DNA of 64,000 nt, taken from contig JADJWF010000005.1 of the NCBI GenBank assembly GCA_016716505.1, positions 186,001 through 250,000 on the forward strand. The letters are read 5' to 3'. This DNA is from Verrucomicrobiota bacterium. GTDB taxonomy: Bacteria > Verrucomicrobiota > Verrucomicrobiia > Limisphaerales > J093. Positions within the stretch are counted from its first letter, which is position 1. Every line of letters begins with the position of its first letter. Below are positions 9,061 through 18,631 of the stretch, in pieces. Below the pieces are notes generated by a model, which did not search any database, was not told the origin of the DNA, and worked only from the letters and a program-made list of their open reading frames with translations. The position numbers and the translations under genes are program-made.

Positions 9061-9815
9061 CAGTGCAAGACTACGTCGCCTTCCATGACCTCCGCCTGCT
9101 TCCATTCCGGGAGGATGTTGGCGACTGCTTGGCTCGGCTCAACGCTGGTTACGCGGATTTTGGCAACGAGCTTGCCGTCCCGTGAGACCAGCATTTCGCC
9201 CCGTTCCACCAACCCGTCGTTGCCGCCGATGTCCAGCACTACGAAATCCCACTTCGGATCCACCGCCACCACTCTTCCCTTCAGGCCCGGCGGGAGATCG
9301 GGAGGCGGTTGAACGTCGCCTTCATACACGGCGAGACGCTCCTTTACGTGGTTGAGATTGCGGATGAGGACCTTCTTTTCCTCCTCCAGCGCTTCCGAAG
9401 CGCGCTTGACCTCCACCAGTTCGGCCAGCCGGCTGCGTACCTGATCTACGGGAATCGTCAGCGCCCGCCACGCCGCCAGGTCCCGCTGTGTCTCCGTGAG
9501 TTCCGTCCTCGTGCGGTTCAGGTCTGCCTCGTTCTGGTTGGCGCGCCGTTCCTGGGCGGCCAGCCGCTCCATGGTTTCGGACAGCACGTTGGTGGCGGTG
9601 TTCAGCGCCGCCGCCAGTTCTGTGGCTTGCCGCTTGGCGTCCGAGGCCTCCTTCTTGGCGGCCGATTCAGCCTGCTGCGATGCTTGGAGCTGGGATTGCG
9701 TGGAAGAGAGTTCCTCCTGCAGCCCCGTGATCTTGGGCGCAACTTGGAGATGGCTGATCACCAACACCGCCGCTCCTGCCAAAACGGCCACCAACAAGCT
9801 GATTTTGAGTAACAT
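9060..9815 (-). CDS. Coiled-coil membrane-anchored protein of unknown function
   Basis: It is about 251 residues from ATG 9815, chosen because it opens directly with the membrane helix (MLLKISLLVAVLAGAAVLVI). Residues 30-150 are a strong Gln/Glu/Ala-rich coiled coil. The C-terminal 80 residues form a compact beta-rich domain containing the phrase AVDPKWDFVVLDIGGNDGL and ending near a GDVVL strand, reminiscent of small SH3/OB-like barrels. The topology suggests one membrane anchor with a periplasmic coiled coil. Its position between accD and a lipoprotein gene, all on one strand, suggests an envelope role (inference). Confidence 0.75.
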   Translation of the reverse strand: MLLKISLLVAVLAGAAVLVISHLQVAPKITGLQEELSSTQSQLQASQQAESAAKKEASDAKRQATELAAALNTATNVLSETMERLAAQERRANQNEADLNRTRTELTETQRDLAAWRALTIPVDQVRSRLAELVEVKRASEALEEEKKVLIRNLNHVKERLAVYEGDVQPPPDLPPGLKGRVVAVDPKWDFVVLDIGGNDGLVERGEMLVSRDGKLVAKIRVTSVEPSQAVANILPEWKQAEVMEGDVVLH

Positions 9816-9907
9816 GGCGTTGAAAATCGTTCGTCCGCTGACGGCGCGCAACCTAATCGTGGCCGCTGGATCGTGTCAACGGCGCTTTCCGGCGCCCCTG
9901 GTTCCCC

Positions 9908-10855
9908 TCATCGCTGCGAGGGCTGCCCCCGATGGTGCAGAAGGAACTCGATGAAGCAGACCAATCGTTCCTTCAGTTCGAGGCGTGGCACGATGTCATC
10001 AATCAACCCATGATCGCGCAGGAACTCCGCCGTCTGGAAACCGGCGGGCAGCTCGGCCTGGGTGGTGTCCTTGATGACCCGCGGGCCGGCGAAACCGATC
10101 ATCGCACCCGGTTCGGCGATGATCAAATCGCCCAGACTGGCATAGCTTGCCATCACCCCTGCGGTCGTGGGGTGGGTCAAAACGCTGATGTACGGCAGGC
10201 GCGCCTTCGCGTGGTAAGCCAGGGCAGCGGACGTCTTGGCCATCTGCATCAGACTGAACATGCCCTCGTACATGCGCGCGCCGCCGCTCGTCGAAATGAT
10301 GACAAGGGGCAGTTCCTTGTTCGTTGCCGCTTCAATCAGGCGGGTCAACTTCTCTCCCACCACCGAGCCCATGGAACCGCCGAGGAAGCCGAAATCCATG
10401 ACGCCCAGCGCCACGCGAAACGTGCCGATCGTTCCAATGCCGGTCACCACTGCGTCCTTCAGGCCGGTCGTCTTCCAGTAGCTGGCCAGCTTGGAGGCGT
10501 AGGAGGCGACCCCCGTGAATTTCAGGACGTCCACGCTGATCATTCCGGCGTCCATCTCCTCGAACGAGCACGTCTCGACCAGGGAGTTGATTCGCTCACG
10601 TGCCCCGGCCGGGAAATGGTGGCCGCACTTCAGGCACACCTTCAGGTTCTCGTCCAGCTCCTTGTCATAGATCAGCGTCGAACATTTCGGACACTTGGTC
10701 CACAAGCCTTCGGGAATGTCTTTTTTGCGAGTCCGGCCCGTTCCCAATTTCGGTTTGCGAATCAGGGTGGTTTCCGACGGCGAAACCACCGGCGTCACCG
10801 CCGGCTCGGCGGCGTCGCCCGCGAGCGGTTTGCGGACAAAGGGCGTCGTGCTCAT
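9908..10855 (-). CDS. accD: Acetyl-CoA carboxylase carboxyltransferase subunit beta
   Basis: This beta subunit of the carboxyltransferase transfers CO2 from biotin to acetyl-CoA to make malonyl-CoA. The zinc ribbon is intact, with Cys55, Cys58, Cys74 and Cys77 (CPKC ... CLKC). The crotonase-fold core follows (DFGFLGGSMGSVVGEK and STSGGARMYEG, the oxyanion-hole glycines). The N-terminus has about 45 extra residues, Pro/Thr-rich, before the zinc finger, a little longer than E. coli AccD. It lies downstream of the fab genes on the same strand but 291 bp away, so co-transcription is uncertain. accA is not in the window. Confidence 0.95.
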   Translation of the reverse strand: MSTTPFVRKPLAGDAAEPAVTPVVSPSETTLIRKPKLGTGRTRKKDIPEGLWTKCPKCSTLIYDKELDENLKVCLKCGHHFPAGARERINSLVETCSFEEMDAGMISVDVLKFTGVASYASKLASYWKTTGLKDAVVTGIGTIGTFRVALGVMDFGFLGGSMGSVVGEKLTRLIEAATNKELPLVIISTSGGARMYEGMFSLMQMAKTSAALAYHAKARLPYISVLTHPTTAGVMASYASLGDLIIAEPGAMIGFAGPRVIKDTTQAELPAGFQTAEFLRDHGLIDDIVPRLELKERLVCFIEFLLHHRGQPSQR

Positions 10856-11146
10856 GACAGTGGAACTATCGCCGATCTAGACCGCCTTGCCAATCTCGCA
10901 GAAGTCCCGGCGCTTTCTTGAGACCCGGGGACTGCGAACCAGCCGTTCCGGGTTTTCGAAGTGAGCCCGGCCCAAAACGGCCGCGTGAAGGATGTCAAAG
11001 TTGGAAGTGGCCGGCCATCAGCTTGCGTCCGTTGCGGAGGCCGACCGGAGATCGGGCAGGCGGAGCCGCCGAGGACCTTCAGCTAGAAGTCGGGCGCTTC
11101 GGGCGGCCGCTGAGACCCGGGCGGGCCATCAGGCGGAAAGTCCGGG

Positions 11147-12406
11147 TCAACCCACAAACCGCCGGACGAGCGTGGTGGCGTTGTGGCCGCCGAAGCCGAA
11201 GGAGTTGTTCAGCGCCACCTCCACGACCGCCTCCCGTGCCTGGTTCGGCACGTAATCCAAATCGCAGGCGGGATCGGGTTTCTCAAGGTTGATCGTGGGC
11301 GGCACGATGCCGGTTTCGATGGCCTTGACACAGGCGACCAACTCCGCCGCGCCCGCCGCGCCGAGCATGTGGCCGGTCGCGCCCTTGGTGGAACTGACCA
11401 TCAAACGGCGCGCGTGCTCGCCGAAAACCGCCTTCACTGCCTGGGTTTCCGCAATGTCGCCCTGCGGCGTGGAGGTGCCGTGCGCGTTGACGTAAGAAAC
11501 ATCCTCCGGTCTCAGTCCCGCGGTTTGCAGTGCCATGCGCATGCAACGCGCCGCGCCCTCGCCGCCCTCTGAGGGCGCCGTAAGATGGTAGGCGTCGGCC
11601 GTGTTGCCGTATCCGGCCAGTTCGCAGTAGATCCGCGCGCCGCGAGCCTTTGCCGACTCCAGCTCCTCCAGGACCACGACGCCCGCTCCCTCACCCATGA
11701 CAAACCCATCGCGGTCGGCGTCGAACGGCCGGGAAGCGCGCTTGGGCTCCTGGTTGCGGGTGCTCAGGGCGCGCATGGCGCAGAAGCCGCCGATTCCAAT
11801 CGGCACAATCGTCGCCTCGGCTCCGCCCGCCAGAATCACGTCCGCCGCGCCCATCTTGATCGTGCGCCACGCCTCGCCAATGGCGTGGTTGGCCGTCGCG
11901 CAGGCCGAGCAGGTGGCGAAGTTCGGGCCGCGGAGGCCGTAGTACATCGAGATCAATCCGGACGCCATGTTGCTGATCAACATCGGGATCATGAACGGCG
12001 ACATGCGGCCCGGACCGCGGTTGAGCAGAATCGAGTGCTGCTCGCACGTGGTGCTCAGCCCGCCAATGCCGGAACCCACGAACACGCCGATGCGGTCCCG
12101 GTCCGCCTTTTCCAGATCCAGGCTGCTGTCCTTCAGCGCCTGCCATGCCGCGTGGACGCCAAACTGCGAGAAACGATCCGTCCGGCGAATTTCCTTGGGC
12201 GAGGGAAAGGCCGGGGCGGGGTCAAATCCGCGCACCTCTGCCGCAATCTGGGAATCGAAGGCGGCCGGGTCGAACGCGGTGATGCGGTCCACGCCGCACG
12301 CGCCGGCGATGAGGTTCCGCCAAAACGATTCCACGTCGTTGCCCACCGGCGATACCACGCCTAGGCCGGTCACGACCACCCTGCGTTCAGTCCAGTTCGT
12401 CCCCAT
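11147..12406 (-). CDS. fabF: Beta-ketoacyl-ACP synthase II (FabF)
   Basis: This condensing enzyme extends fatty acyl chains with malonyl-ACP. It shows the thiolase-fold KAS features: catalytic Cys at about 169 in the CSACATANHAIG stretch, the first His in NAHGTSTPQGD, and the Lys/His motif KGATGHMLGAAGAAE, then the C-terminal NNSFGFGGHN. The 419-residue length is normal for FabF. It follows acpP by 63 bp in the same orientation, completing fabD-fabG-acpP-fabF. Confidence 0.96.
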   Translation of the reverse strand: MGTNWTERRVVVTGLGVVSPVGNDVESFWRNLIAGACGVDRITAFDPAAFDSQIAAEVRGFDPAPAFPSPKEIRRTDRFSQFGVHAAWQALKDSSLDLEKADRDRIGVFVGSGIGGLSTTCEQHSILLNRGPGRMSPFMIPMLISNMASGLISMYYGLRGPNFATCSACATANHAIGEAWRTIKMGAADVILAGGAEATIVPIGIGGFCAMRALSTRNQEPKRASRPFDADRDGFVMGEGAGVVVLEELESAKARGARIYCELAGYGNTADAYHLTAPSEGGEGAARCMRMALQTAGLRPEDVSYVNAHGTSTPQGDIAETQAVKAVFGEHARRLMVSSTKGATGHMLGAAGAAELVACVKAIETGIVPPTINLEKPDPACDLDYVPNQAREAVVEVALNNSFGFGGHNATTLVRRFVG

Positions 12407-12469
12407 AAATGCAAAAGGGGCAGCGCACCGCTGATCCCAGCCGGGGCTGCCCCGAAAACCTGCCGCGGC

Positions 12470-12712
12470 CTACTTCTGCGAGTCCTCGATGTACTTGATG
12501 ACGTCGCCCACACTCTGCAACTTTTCCGCTTCCTCGTCGGGAATCTCCTGGCCGAATTCCTCTTCGAGGGCCATGACCAGTTCCACCGTGTCGAGCGAAT
12601 CGGCGCCGAGATCCTCGATGAACTTGGCTTCCGCCGTCACCTGATCAGCGTTGACGCCCAGTTGCTCGACGATGATTTCCTTGACTCGTTGTTCGATGGT
12701 TTTTTCTGACAT
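12470..12712 (-). CDS. acpP: Acyl carrier protein
   Basis: This is an 80-residue acidic helical protein with the phosphopantetheine attachment motif GADSLDTVEL, and Ser39 is the modified residue. The net charge is strongly negative and the length is standard. It sits between fabG and fabF. It delivers acyl intermediates to every enzyme of the fatty-acid synthase block. Confidence 0.97.
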   Translation of the reverse strand: MSEKTIEQRVKEIIVEQLGVNADQVTAEAKFIEDLGADSLDTVELVMALEEEFGQEIPDEEAEKLQSVGDVIKYIEDSQK

Positions 12713-12836
12713 GGCGTGCTCCGTTGTTAATCGCGGGCGCTTCTCTATGCGACGACCTTGGGGGCGTCAAGCCCCGATTGGCTAATTCTCCAAACGCAAA
12801 AAACCCTTGAAAATCGAGGCTGGCAACGCGGTCCGG

Positions 12837-13580
12837 CTACATCGTCATGCCGCCATCCACCGCCAGCACCTGACCGGTGATGTAACGCGCCTGCGGGCTG
12901 GCGAGAAACAGCGCCGCCGCCGCGATGTCGTCAGCCTGCCCGAATGCGCCGAGGGGAATCTGCTTGAGAATTCCGGCTCTCAATTCCTCTCCCAGCCCGG
13001 AGGTCATGTCGGTTTCGATGAAGCCCGGCGCGAGCGCGTTCACCGTGATCCCGCGCGACGCCAGTTCGCGCGCCACTGACTTCGTGAAGCCAATCAGCCC
13101 GGCCTTGCTGGCGGCGTAGTTGGCCTGTCCGGCGTTGCCCATGAGACCGATCACCGAGGCGATGTTGATGATGCGCCCCGAGCGCTGGCGGACGAACACC
13201 CGCGTGAACGCCCGGGTGAACGCAAAGGCGCCCCGCAGGTTGGTGTTCAGCACGGTGTCCCAGTCCGCGTCACTCATCCGCATGAGCAACCCGTCGCGCG
13301 TGACCCCGGCGTTGTTGACCAGGATGTCCACCTTCTGGGTTTGCTCGATAATTTGGTCGCCAGCCGCGGCCACGGCGACCGGGTCAGCCACGTCCACCGC
13401 CACCGGCCATGCTCGGCGGCCCAGCGCGGCAACCTCCGCGGCCACTTTTTCCGAGTTCTCCCGCGTGCGGGAGACGCACACCACGTCCGCCCCTTCCGAG
13501 GCGAACTTCAAGGCGATGGCCCGGCCAATGCCGCGCCCCGCGCCCGTCACCACTGCGATTTGATTGGCGAGACTGTTCAT
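12837..13580 (-). CDS. fabG: 3-oxoacyl-ACP reductase (FabG)
   Basis: This NADPH-dependent reductase performs the first reduction in each elongation cycle. It is a classical short-chain dehydrogenase: TGAGRGIG cofactor loop at residues 12-19, NNAG at about 89-92, and the catalytic Ser142, Tyr155 (YAASK) and Lys159. The C-terminus ends in VDGGMTM as in FabG. The 247-residue length is typical. It is preceded by one of the clearest Shine-Dalgarno sites in the window. Confidence 0.95.
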   Translation of the reverse strand: MNSLANQIAVVTGAGRGIGRAIALKFASEGADVVCVSRTRENSEKVAAEVAALGRRAWPVAVDVADPVAVAAAGDQIIEQTQKVDILVNNAGVTRDGLLMRMSDADWDTVLNTNLRGAFAFTRAFTRVFVRQRSGRIINIASVIGLMGNAGQANYAASKAGLIGFTKSVARELASRGITVNALAPGFIETDMTSGLGEELRAGILKQIPLGAFGQADDIAAAALFLASPQARYITGQVLAVDGGMTM

Positions 13581-13587
13581 GCTCGAA

Positions 13588-13594
13588 CTCCTTT
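13588..13594 (-). promoter_or_regulatory. Ribosome binding site of fabG
   Basis: On the minus strand AAAGGAG lies 7 nt before the fabG ATG at 13580. It is a good Shine-Dalgarno match, notable because most starts in this window lack one, and it fixes the fabG start. Confidence 0.75.
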
Positions 13595-13603
13595 CCTGAA
13601 TCG

Positions 13604-14539
13604 TCAGCCTTGGGCCGTGAGGGCCTGCACCGTCGCTTCCAGGCTGGCCCGATCCGACACGCTCAATACCTGCGCGCCCTTCTCGATCCGTTTCATAAAG
13701 CCGGTCAGCGCGGTGCCCGGGCCCAGTTCAATGAACCTCGTGAAACCCAGCGCCAACAGATACCGCATCGAAGCCTCCCACCGCACCGGGGCCGTCACCT
13801 GTTCGACCAGCCGCGCCGCAATCTCAGGCGGTGACCCGTGGGGCTGCGCAGTCACGTTGGAGATCACGGGTACCGCCGGCGGTTGCAGGGCGATCCGCAC
13901 CAGCTCCGCCGCCAGCTTGGGTTGCGCCGAGGCCATCAGCCGGGAGTGATACGCACCCGCCACCGCCAGGGGCAACGCGCGCTTGGCGCCGCGGGCCTTC
14001 GCCAGCTCGCAGGCCCGGGCGACCGCCGCCGTCTCGCCCGAGATCACCAACTGGCCGGGACAGTTGAGATTCGCCAATTCCACGCCCGCTTCGACGCAGA
14101 CCTCGCGGGTCGGCCCCTCCTCCAGGCCGATGATTGCCGCCATCGCCCCCTGGGTTGTCTCGCACGCCTCCTGCATGAAAACGCCCCGCTGCCGCACGAC
14201 GCGAAGACCGTCCTCGAAACGGAACACCCCCGCGGCGGCCAACGCCGTGAGCTCACCGAGCGACAAGCCCGCCGTAGCCTCGAATCGCAATCCGGGCACC
14301 CGCTCGCGCAACAACTCCAGCGCCACCCAGCTCACGAGGTAAATCCCCGGCTGCGCATGGCCGGTCCGGGTCAACTCCGCCTCGGGCCCCTCGAAGCAGA
14401 TCGCCGCCAGGTCGTAGCCCAGCGCCGCGTTGGCGCGTTCGAAGATTGCCTTCGCGGACGGATACGCTTCCGCCAGGTCCCGCCCCATGCCGACCACTTG
14501 GGCGCCCTGGCCGGCGAACAGCAGTGCCGTTTTGCTCAT
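13604..14539 (-). CDS. fabD: Malonyl-CoA:ACP transacylase (FabD)
   Basis: FabD loads malonyl groups on ACP. The protein has the entry motif LLFAGQGAQVVGMG, the nucleophile elbow GLSLGE with Ser93, and the later GAYHS His motif (about residues 195-200). It is 311 residues from ATG 14539. An in-frame extension to 14650 is rejected because it adds a Pro-rich tail with no similarity to the fold. It is the first gene of the fatty-acid block, and fabG follows within 25 bp. Confidence 0.95.
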   Translation of the reverse strand: MSKTALLFAGQGAQVVGMGRDLAEAYPSAKAIFERANAALGYDLAAICFEGPEAELTRTGHAQPGIYLVSWVALELLRERVPGLRFEATAGLSLGELTALAAAGVFRFEDGLRVVRQRGVFMQEACETTQGAMAAIIGLEEGPTREVCVEAGVELANLNCPGQLVISGETAAVARACELAKARGAKRALPLAVAGAYHSRLMASAQPKLAAELVRIALQPPAVPVISNVTAQPHGSPPEIAARLVEQVTAPVRWEASMRYLLALGFTRFIELGPGTALTGFMKRIEKGAQVLSVSDRASLEATVQALTAQG

Positions 14540-14727
14540 GTCGTTCGGCGGGAATAGCACAGCACTGGCTTCAAGGGGAAGCCAACTGTTTGCCGTCGGC
14601 CCCCTAGGGCATTTCATCGCCGGCGCCCGGGCCGCTGGCGTGAACCCCACTCACCCGGAGACACCCGTCGGACCCGCCCGGTATCGGCCGTTGAACACCC
14701 GGCCGCGCCAGTCCGTCGAATGTCGCC

Positions 14728-16104
14728 ATGAACAGCCGCCGTTCCGCCACTTCCCCGTCCGTCACCCGCCGTCAGTTTTTACGCCACGCCGGCGCCTCGG
14801 TCGGATTGCTTGCCACCTGTCCGCTGATCGTGCCCTCGTCCGTCCTGGGCGCCAATGGACAACTTCCACCGAGTCAGAAAATCAACCTCGCGGCGATCGG
14901 CGTGGCGGGTATGGGCGCGGCCGACCTCGAAGCGCTGGCGCCGGGCTGCAACATCGTGGCGCTGTGCGACGCCGATTTCCGTTACGCCGAGGGCACCTTC
15001 AAAAAATACCCGAACGCCAAACGGTTTCAGGATTTCCGCAAGATGTTGGACGAAGTCGAAAAGTCGGTGGACGCCGTGCTGGTTGCCACGCCGGACCACA
15101 CGCACGCGGTGGCCGCGATGGCGGCGATCCGCCGGGGCAAACACGTCTATTGCGAAAAGCCGCTGGCCCATTCGGTGCGGGAAGTCCGCGAGTTGATGAA
15201 GGCGGCCAGTGCCGAGGGCGTCATCACCCAGCTCGGCAACCAGGGGCATTCCTTCGGTTCGATCCGGCATTTTTGCGAATGGATCTGGGCGGGCGCGATT
15301 GGCCGGGTTCACACCATTCACTGCGGCGCGGCTGCCGTGAACTCCGCCCTCGACCAGCTCCCGCGCCTGAAGGAGCAGCACGCCGTGCCCGACACGTTAA
15401 ACTGGGACGTCTGGCTGGGGCCGGCGCCGTACCGTCCCTATCACCCGGCCTACCTCCCCGCGGCCTGGCGCGGATGGGTTCCGTTCGGCAATGGCACCGT
15501 CGGCGACTGGGTTTGTCATGTTGTGGATCCGGTTTTCTGGGCCCTCGACCTTGCCGCGCCGAAGACCATCGTTGCCGAGGTCACGGATTGGGATCCCAAG
15601 ACCCAGGGCGACGCCTTCCCCAAGGGCGACCACATCACCTTCGAATTTCCGGCCAAGGGCTCGCGCGGCCCGGTCACCCTCCATTGGTATAGCGGCACGT
15701 GGCCGATTCCCCGCCCGCCCGAGTTCACCGCCGACGACAAAGACATCGGCTACGGCGCGGCGGTCCTCGGCGACAAGGGGACCATCGTCTATGGCTCCCA
15801 CGGCGCAGGCGGGGTCCGGCTGGTGCCGCAATCGCGCATGGACGAATTCCAACGTCCGCCCCAGACCATCCCGCGGGCGAAGGAACACCATGCCGACTGG
15901 CTCGACGCGATCCGCAACCATCGGCCCGCCGGCTCGGACTTCTCTTACGGGGGCCCGCTCACGGAAATCGCCATGCTGGGTGTCATCGCGCTCAAGTTTC
16001 CCGGCCAAAAGCTGGAGTGGGACGCCGCCCAGATGCGGTTTACGAACAACTCCGAGGCAAACCAGTTCGTCGCGCCGCCCGCCCGGCCCGGCTGGGAAAT
16101 CTGA
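14728..16104 (+). CDS. Tat-exported Gfo/Idh/MocA-family oxidoreductase
   Basis: This NAD(P)-dependent sugar/inositol-dehydrogenase-like protein is expected in the periplasm. The N-terminus has a Tat signal (TRRQFLRHAGASVGLLAT). Next comes the Rossmann entry AAIGVAGMGAAD, the conserved ATPDHTHAV and the catalytic-region motif CEKPLAHSVREV, then the C-terminal alpha/beta domain ending near residue 458. Such exported family members are abundant in Verrucomicrobiota and Planctomycetota and usually act on sugars or polyols, but the substrate cannot be read from sequence. The next plus-strand gene starts 99 bp later. Confidence 0.88.
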   Translation: MNSRRSATSPSVTRRQFLRHAGASVGLLATCPLIVPSSVLGANGQLPPSQKINLAAIGVAGMGAADLEALAPGCNIVALCDADFRYAEGTFKKYPNAKRFQDFRKMLDEVEKSVDAVLVATPDHTHAVAAMAAIRRGKHVYCEKPLAHSVREVRELMKAASAEGVITQLGNQGHSFGSIRHFCEWIWAGAIGRVHTIHCGAAAVNSALDQLPRLKEQHAVPDTLNWDVWLGPAPYRPYHPAYLPAAWRGWVPFGNGTVGDWVCHVVDPVFWALDLAAPKTIVAEVTDWDPKTQGDAFPKGDHITFEFPAKGSRGPVTLHWYSGTWPIPRPPEFTADDKDIGYGAAVLGDKGTIVYGSHGAGGVRLVPQSRMDEFQRPPQTIPRAKEHHADWLDAIRNHRPAGSDFSYGGPLTEIAMLGVIALKFPGQKLEWDAAQMRFTNNSEANQFVAPPARPGWEI

Positions 16105-16203
16105 CGCGCGTCCAAAGCGCTCCGGCAACCGGGGCGGGGCGTTTCGCTTTTGCTTCCTCCGGCCATCGGTCGGCGGTAGGGTCGCGGAGGTTGCCCTTGA
16201 CGT

Positions 16204-18555
16204 ATGCGCCTTGAGTCACCACGCCGAGTTTACTCTGCCCTGCTCGCCTTGGGGCTGGCTGCGTGTGGGTGGTGCGCGGTTTCCCCCCTTTTCTCGTTGC
16301 CCGATGCGGCCCTGAAGTCAGCCGTCGAGGCGGACTGGGACCGTCAGGAACGGCGCTGGGGCCGGGCCCCGGAATCGCCGGCGGCGTTGCGCGCGGCGGT
16401 GGAACGGCTGGACCAAGTTCTCCGCGCCCAGTCCGGCGGGCCATCGTCCACCGCGGCAACTGCGGCGGCATCAACTCTGGCCGAGTTGCGGCGCGCGGCC
16501 GACAACGCCGATGTCCTCGACGACGCTGCCCGGCTCGCCAAGTACCGCGAAGCCCGCTGGGCGGTCCGCAGCCTGGCCCTTGAATCCGCCGGCATCGGCC
16601 GGCAGCCGTTGCTGTTCCTGAAGCGCAATCGCTTCATTTGCCAGATGCTTCATGAGTACATGGGGTACTTCTACGACTACGGCAACGTACCGCCGGGCGG
16701 CGGCGTCTTTTTGCTCGAACGGCCCGGCACGTCGCTTGCCACGCGGGACCTTCTGGACGGCCGGCTCACCAACGGCAACTTCACCACCCTCGCGCTGGCG
16801 TACGACGCGCGGACCGTCTATTTCGCCTTTGCCGAGCGGTCGCCGAAGAAACCCGGCTTCTACTCGCCGGAGCGACGCTCCTTCCACCTGTTCGCCATGC
16901 GGCCGGACGGATCCGAGTTGCGCCAGCTCACCGACGGCGTGGAGGACGACTTCGACCCGTGTCCGCTGCCGGATGGGGGGATTGCGTTCATGTCCACGCG
17001 GCGGGGCGGCTTCGCCCGCTGCAACAACGCCTGGGAGCCGTGCGCCACCTACACGCTGCACCGCATGAACGCCGACGGCACCGGCATCCGGACCTTGTCC
17101 GCCCATGAGACGTGCGAATGGCATCCCAGCGTGCTGCACGACGGGCGCATCGTGTACATCCGCTGGGACTACGTGGACCGGTCGGCGGCAAACTTCCACG
17201 GCTTGTGGGTCAGCAATCCCGACGGCTCCGGGGTGACGAGCCTGTTTGGCAACTACACCATGCGCATCAACGCCTGTTACCAGCCGCGCGCCATCCCGGG
17301 CTCGCACAAGCTGGTGTTCATCGCGGGCGCGCATCACGCGGACGTCGGCGGGTCGCTGGTGCTGCTGGACCCGCGGCGAACGGGCTTCGATCCCCACGCA
17401 GGCGAGGATCGGCTGGACGCCGTGGAGGTGCTGACGCCGGAGATCTGTTTCCCCGAATCCGACGGCTGGCCGAAGAGCTGGTTCCACAGTCCGTGGCCGT
17501 TGTCGGAAGACGCCTTCCTCGTGTCGTTCAGCTTTGATCCGCTGCCGGGCATGAGTTCCGGCGAATCCCGGGACACCCGTACCGGCCTGTATTACTTTGA
17601 CCGGTTTGGCAACCTCGAGTTGCTCTACCGGGACGAGGCGATCTCCTCGATGTATCCCCTCCCGCTGGCCCCGCGCACGCCGCCGCCGGTCATTCCGTCG
17701 GTGCTGGACGAAACCTTGGGGCACGAGGGGGAGTTTCTGCTGGCTGACGTGCGGCGCAGCTTCTTCCCGCTGCCCGCCGGTCGGGAAATCCGCGAGTTGC
17801 GGGTCTTTCAACTGCTACCCAAACCGCCGCCGCACGCCGCCAACGACCCGCGGATCGGTCACGCCAACGCGGAAAACGCCCGCCTCCTCTTGGGCACCGT
17901 GCCGGTCGAGCCGGACGGTTCCGCGTACTTCCGCGCGCCGGCCGGCAAGCCCGTCTATTTCCAGGCGGTGGACGCCACCGGCCGCGCCGTGCAGAGCATG
18001 AGAAGCGCCGCGTATCTGCAGCCCGGTGAGCGCCGCAGTTGCATCGGTTGCCACGAAGCTCCCGGCACTGCCGCGCCGCGCGAACCCACCCTCGCGATGC
18101 GCCGCCCGCCATCGCGCCTCGAACCCGGCCCGGATGGCTCACAGCCGTTGAGTTTTCCGCGCCTGGTGCAACCGGTCCTCGACCGGCACTGCGTCCGCTG
18201 TCACGACGGCGGGCATGGCTCCGGGAAGAGCCAACTTGCCCTCACGGCGGAGCCTGCCGGGAGCTTCTCGCGGGCCTACGAAAACCTGCGGCCGTTTGTG
18301 CGATGGTACGAGTGGGGCGGGGAAAGCATCAGCCAGATCGCCACCCGGCCCGGGGAAGTGGGTGCCGACGCCAGCCCGCTGACCAGGATTCTCGACGACG
18401 ACACTCATCGCCCGGAATTGACCTGGACCGAGGCCGAACGCCGGCGGATTTACCTCTGGCTGGATGCGAACGCGCCATTCTATGGCACCTACAGCCACGA
18501 GGAGCAGCTCGCCCAGCGGGAGGGACAGGCCATCCCCGTGGCGCGGTTTCAGTAA
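16204..18555 (+). CDS. Secreted dihaem protein related to hydrazine synthase alpha subunit
   Basis: It has 783 residues with an N-terminal signal peptide (LLALGLAACGWCA). The middle (about 130-520) is a WD40/PD40-like beta-propeller with repeats such as LFAMRPDGSELRQLTDG and LHRMNADGTGIRTLS. The C-terminal third has two haem c sites, CIGCH at residue 613 and CVRCH at 663, the second inside a 'LVQPVLDRHCVRCH' context typical of planctomycete/verrucomicrobial cytochrome-like proteins. This architecture resembles the middle and C-terminal regions of hydrazine synthase alpha, but the organism is not thereby anammox: related proteins are widespread without hydrazine metabolism. It is probably a periplasmic electron-transfer or sensing protein (inference). 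Confidence 0.8.
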   Translation: MRLESPRRVYSALLALGLAACGWCAVSPLFSLPDAALKSAVEADWDRQERRWGRAPESPAALRAAVERLDQVLRAQSGGPSSTAATAAASTLAELRRAADNADVLDDAARLAKYREARWAVRSLALESAGIGRQPLLFLKRNRFICQMLHEYMGYFYDYGNVPPGGGVFLLERPGTSLATRDLLDGRLTNGNFTTLALAYDARTVYFAFAERSPKKPGFYSPERRSFHLFAMRPDGSELRQLTDGVEDDFDPCPLPDGGIAFMSTRRGGFARCNNAWEPCATYTLHRMNADGTGIRTLSAHETCEWHPSVLHDGRIVYIRWDYVDRSAANFHGLWVSNPDGSGVTSLFGNYTMRINACYQPRAIPGSHKLVFIAGAHHADVGGSLVLLDPRRTGFDPHAGEDRLDAVEVLTPEICFPESDGWPKSWFHSPWPLSEDAFLVSFSFDPLPGMSSGESRDTRTGLYYFDRFGNLELLYRDEAISSMYPLPLAPRTPPPVIPSVLDETLGHEGEFLLADVRRSFFPLPAGREIRELRVFQLLPKPPPHAANDPRIGHANAENARLLLGTVPVEPDGSAYFRAPAGKPVYFQAVDATGRAVQSMRSAAYLQPGERRSCIGCHEAPGTAAPREPTLAMRRPPSRLEPGPDGSQPLSFPRLVQPVLDRHCVRCHDGGHGSGKSQLALTAEPAGSFSRAYENLRPFVRWYEWGGESISQIATRPGEVGADASPLTRILDDDTHRPELTWTEAERRRIYLWLDANAPFYGTYSHEEQLAQREGQAIPVARFQ

Positions 18556-18631
18556 AGCGGCCGGCCGTTGTCGCGCGGCCCCGCCGTCCACGCCTTGCCG
18601 GAGGCGCAACTTCCAGTAAGCTGCGCGCGTG

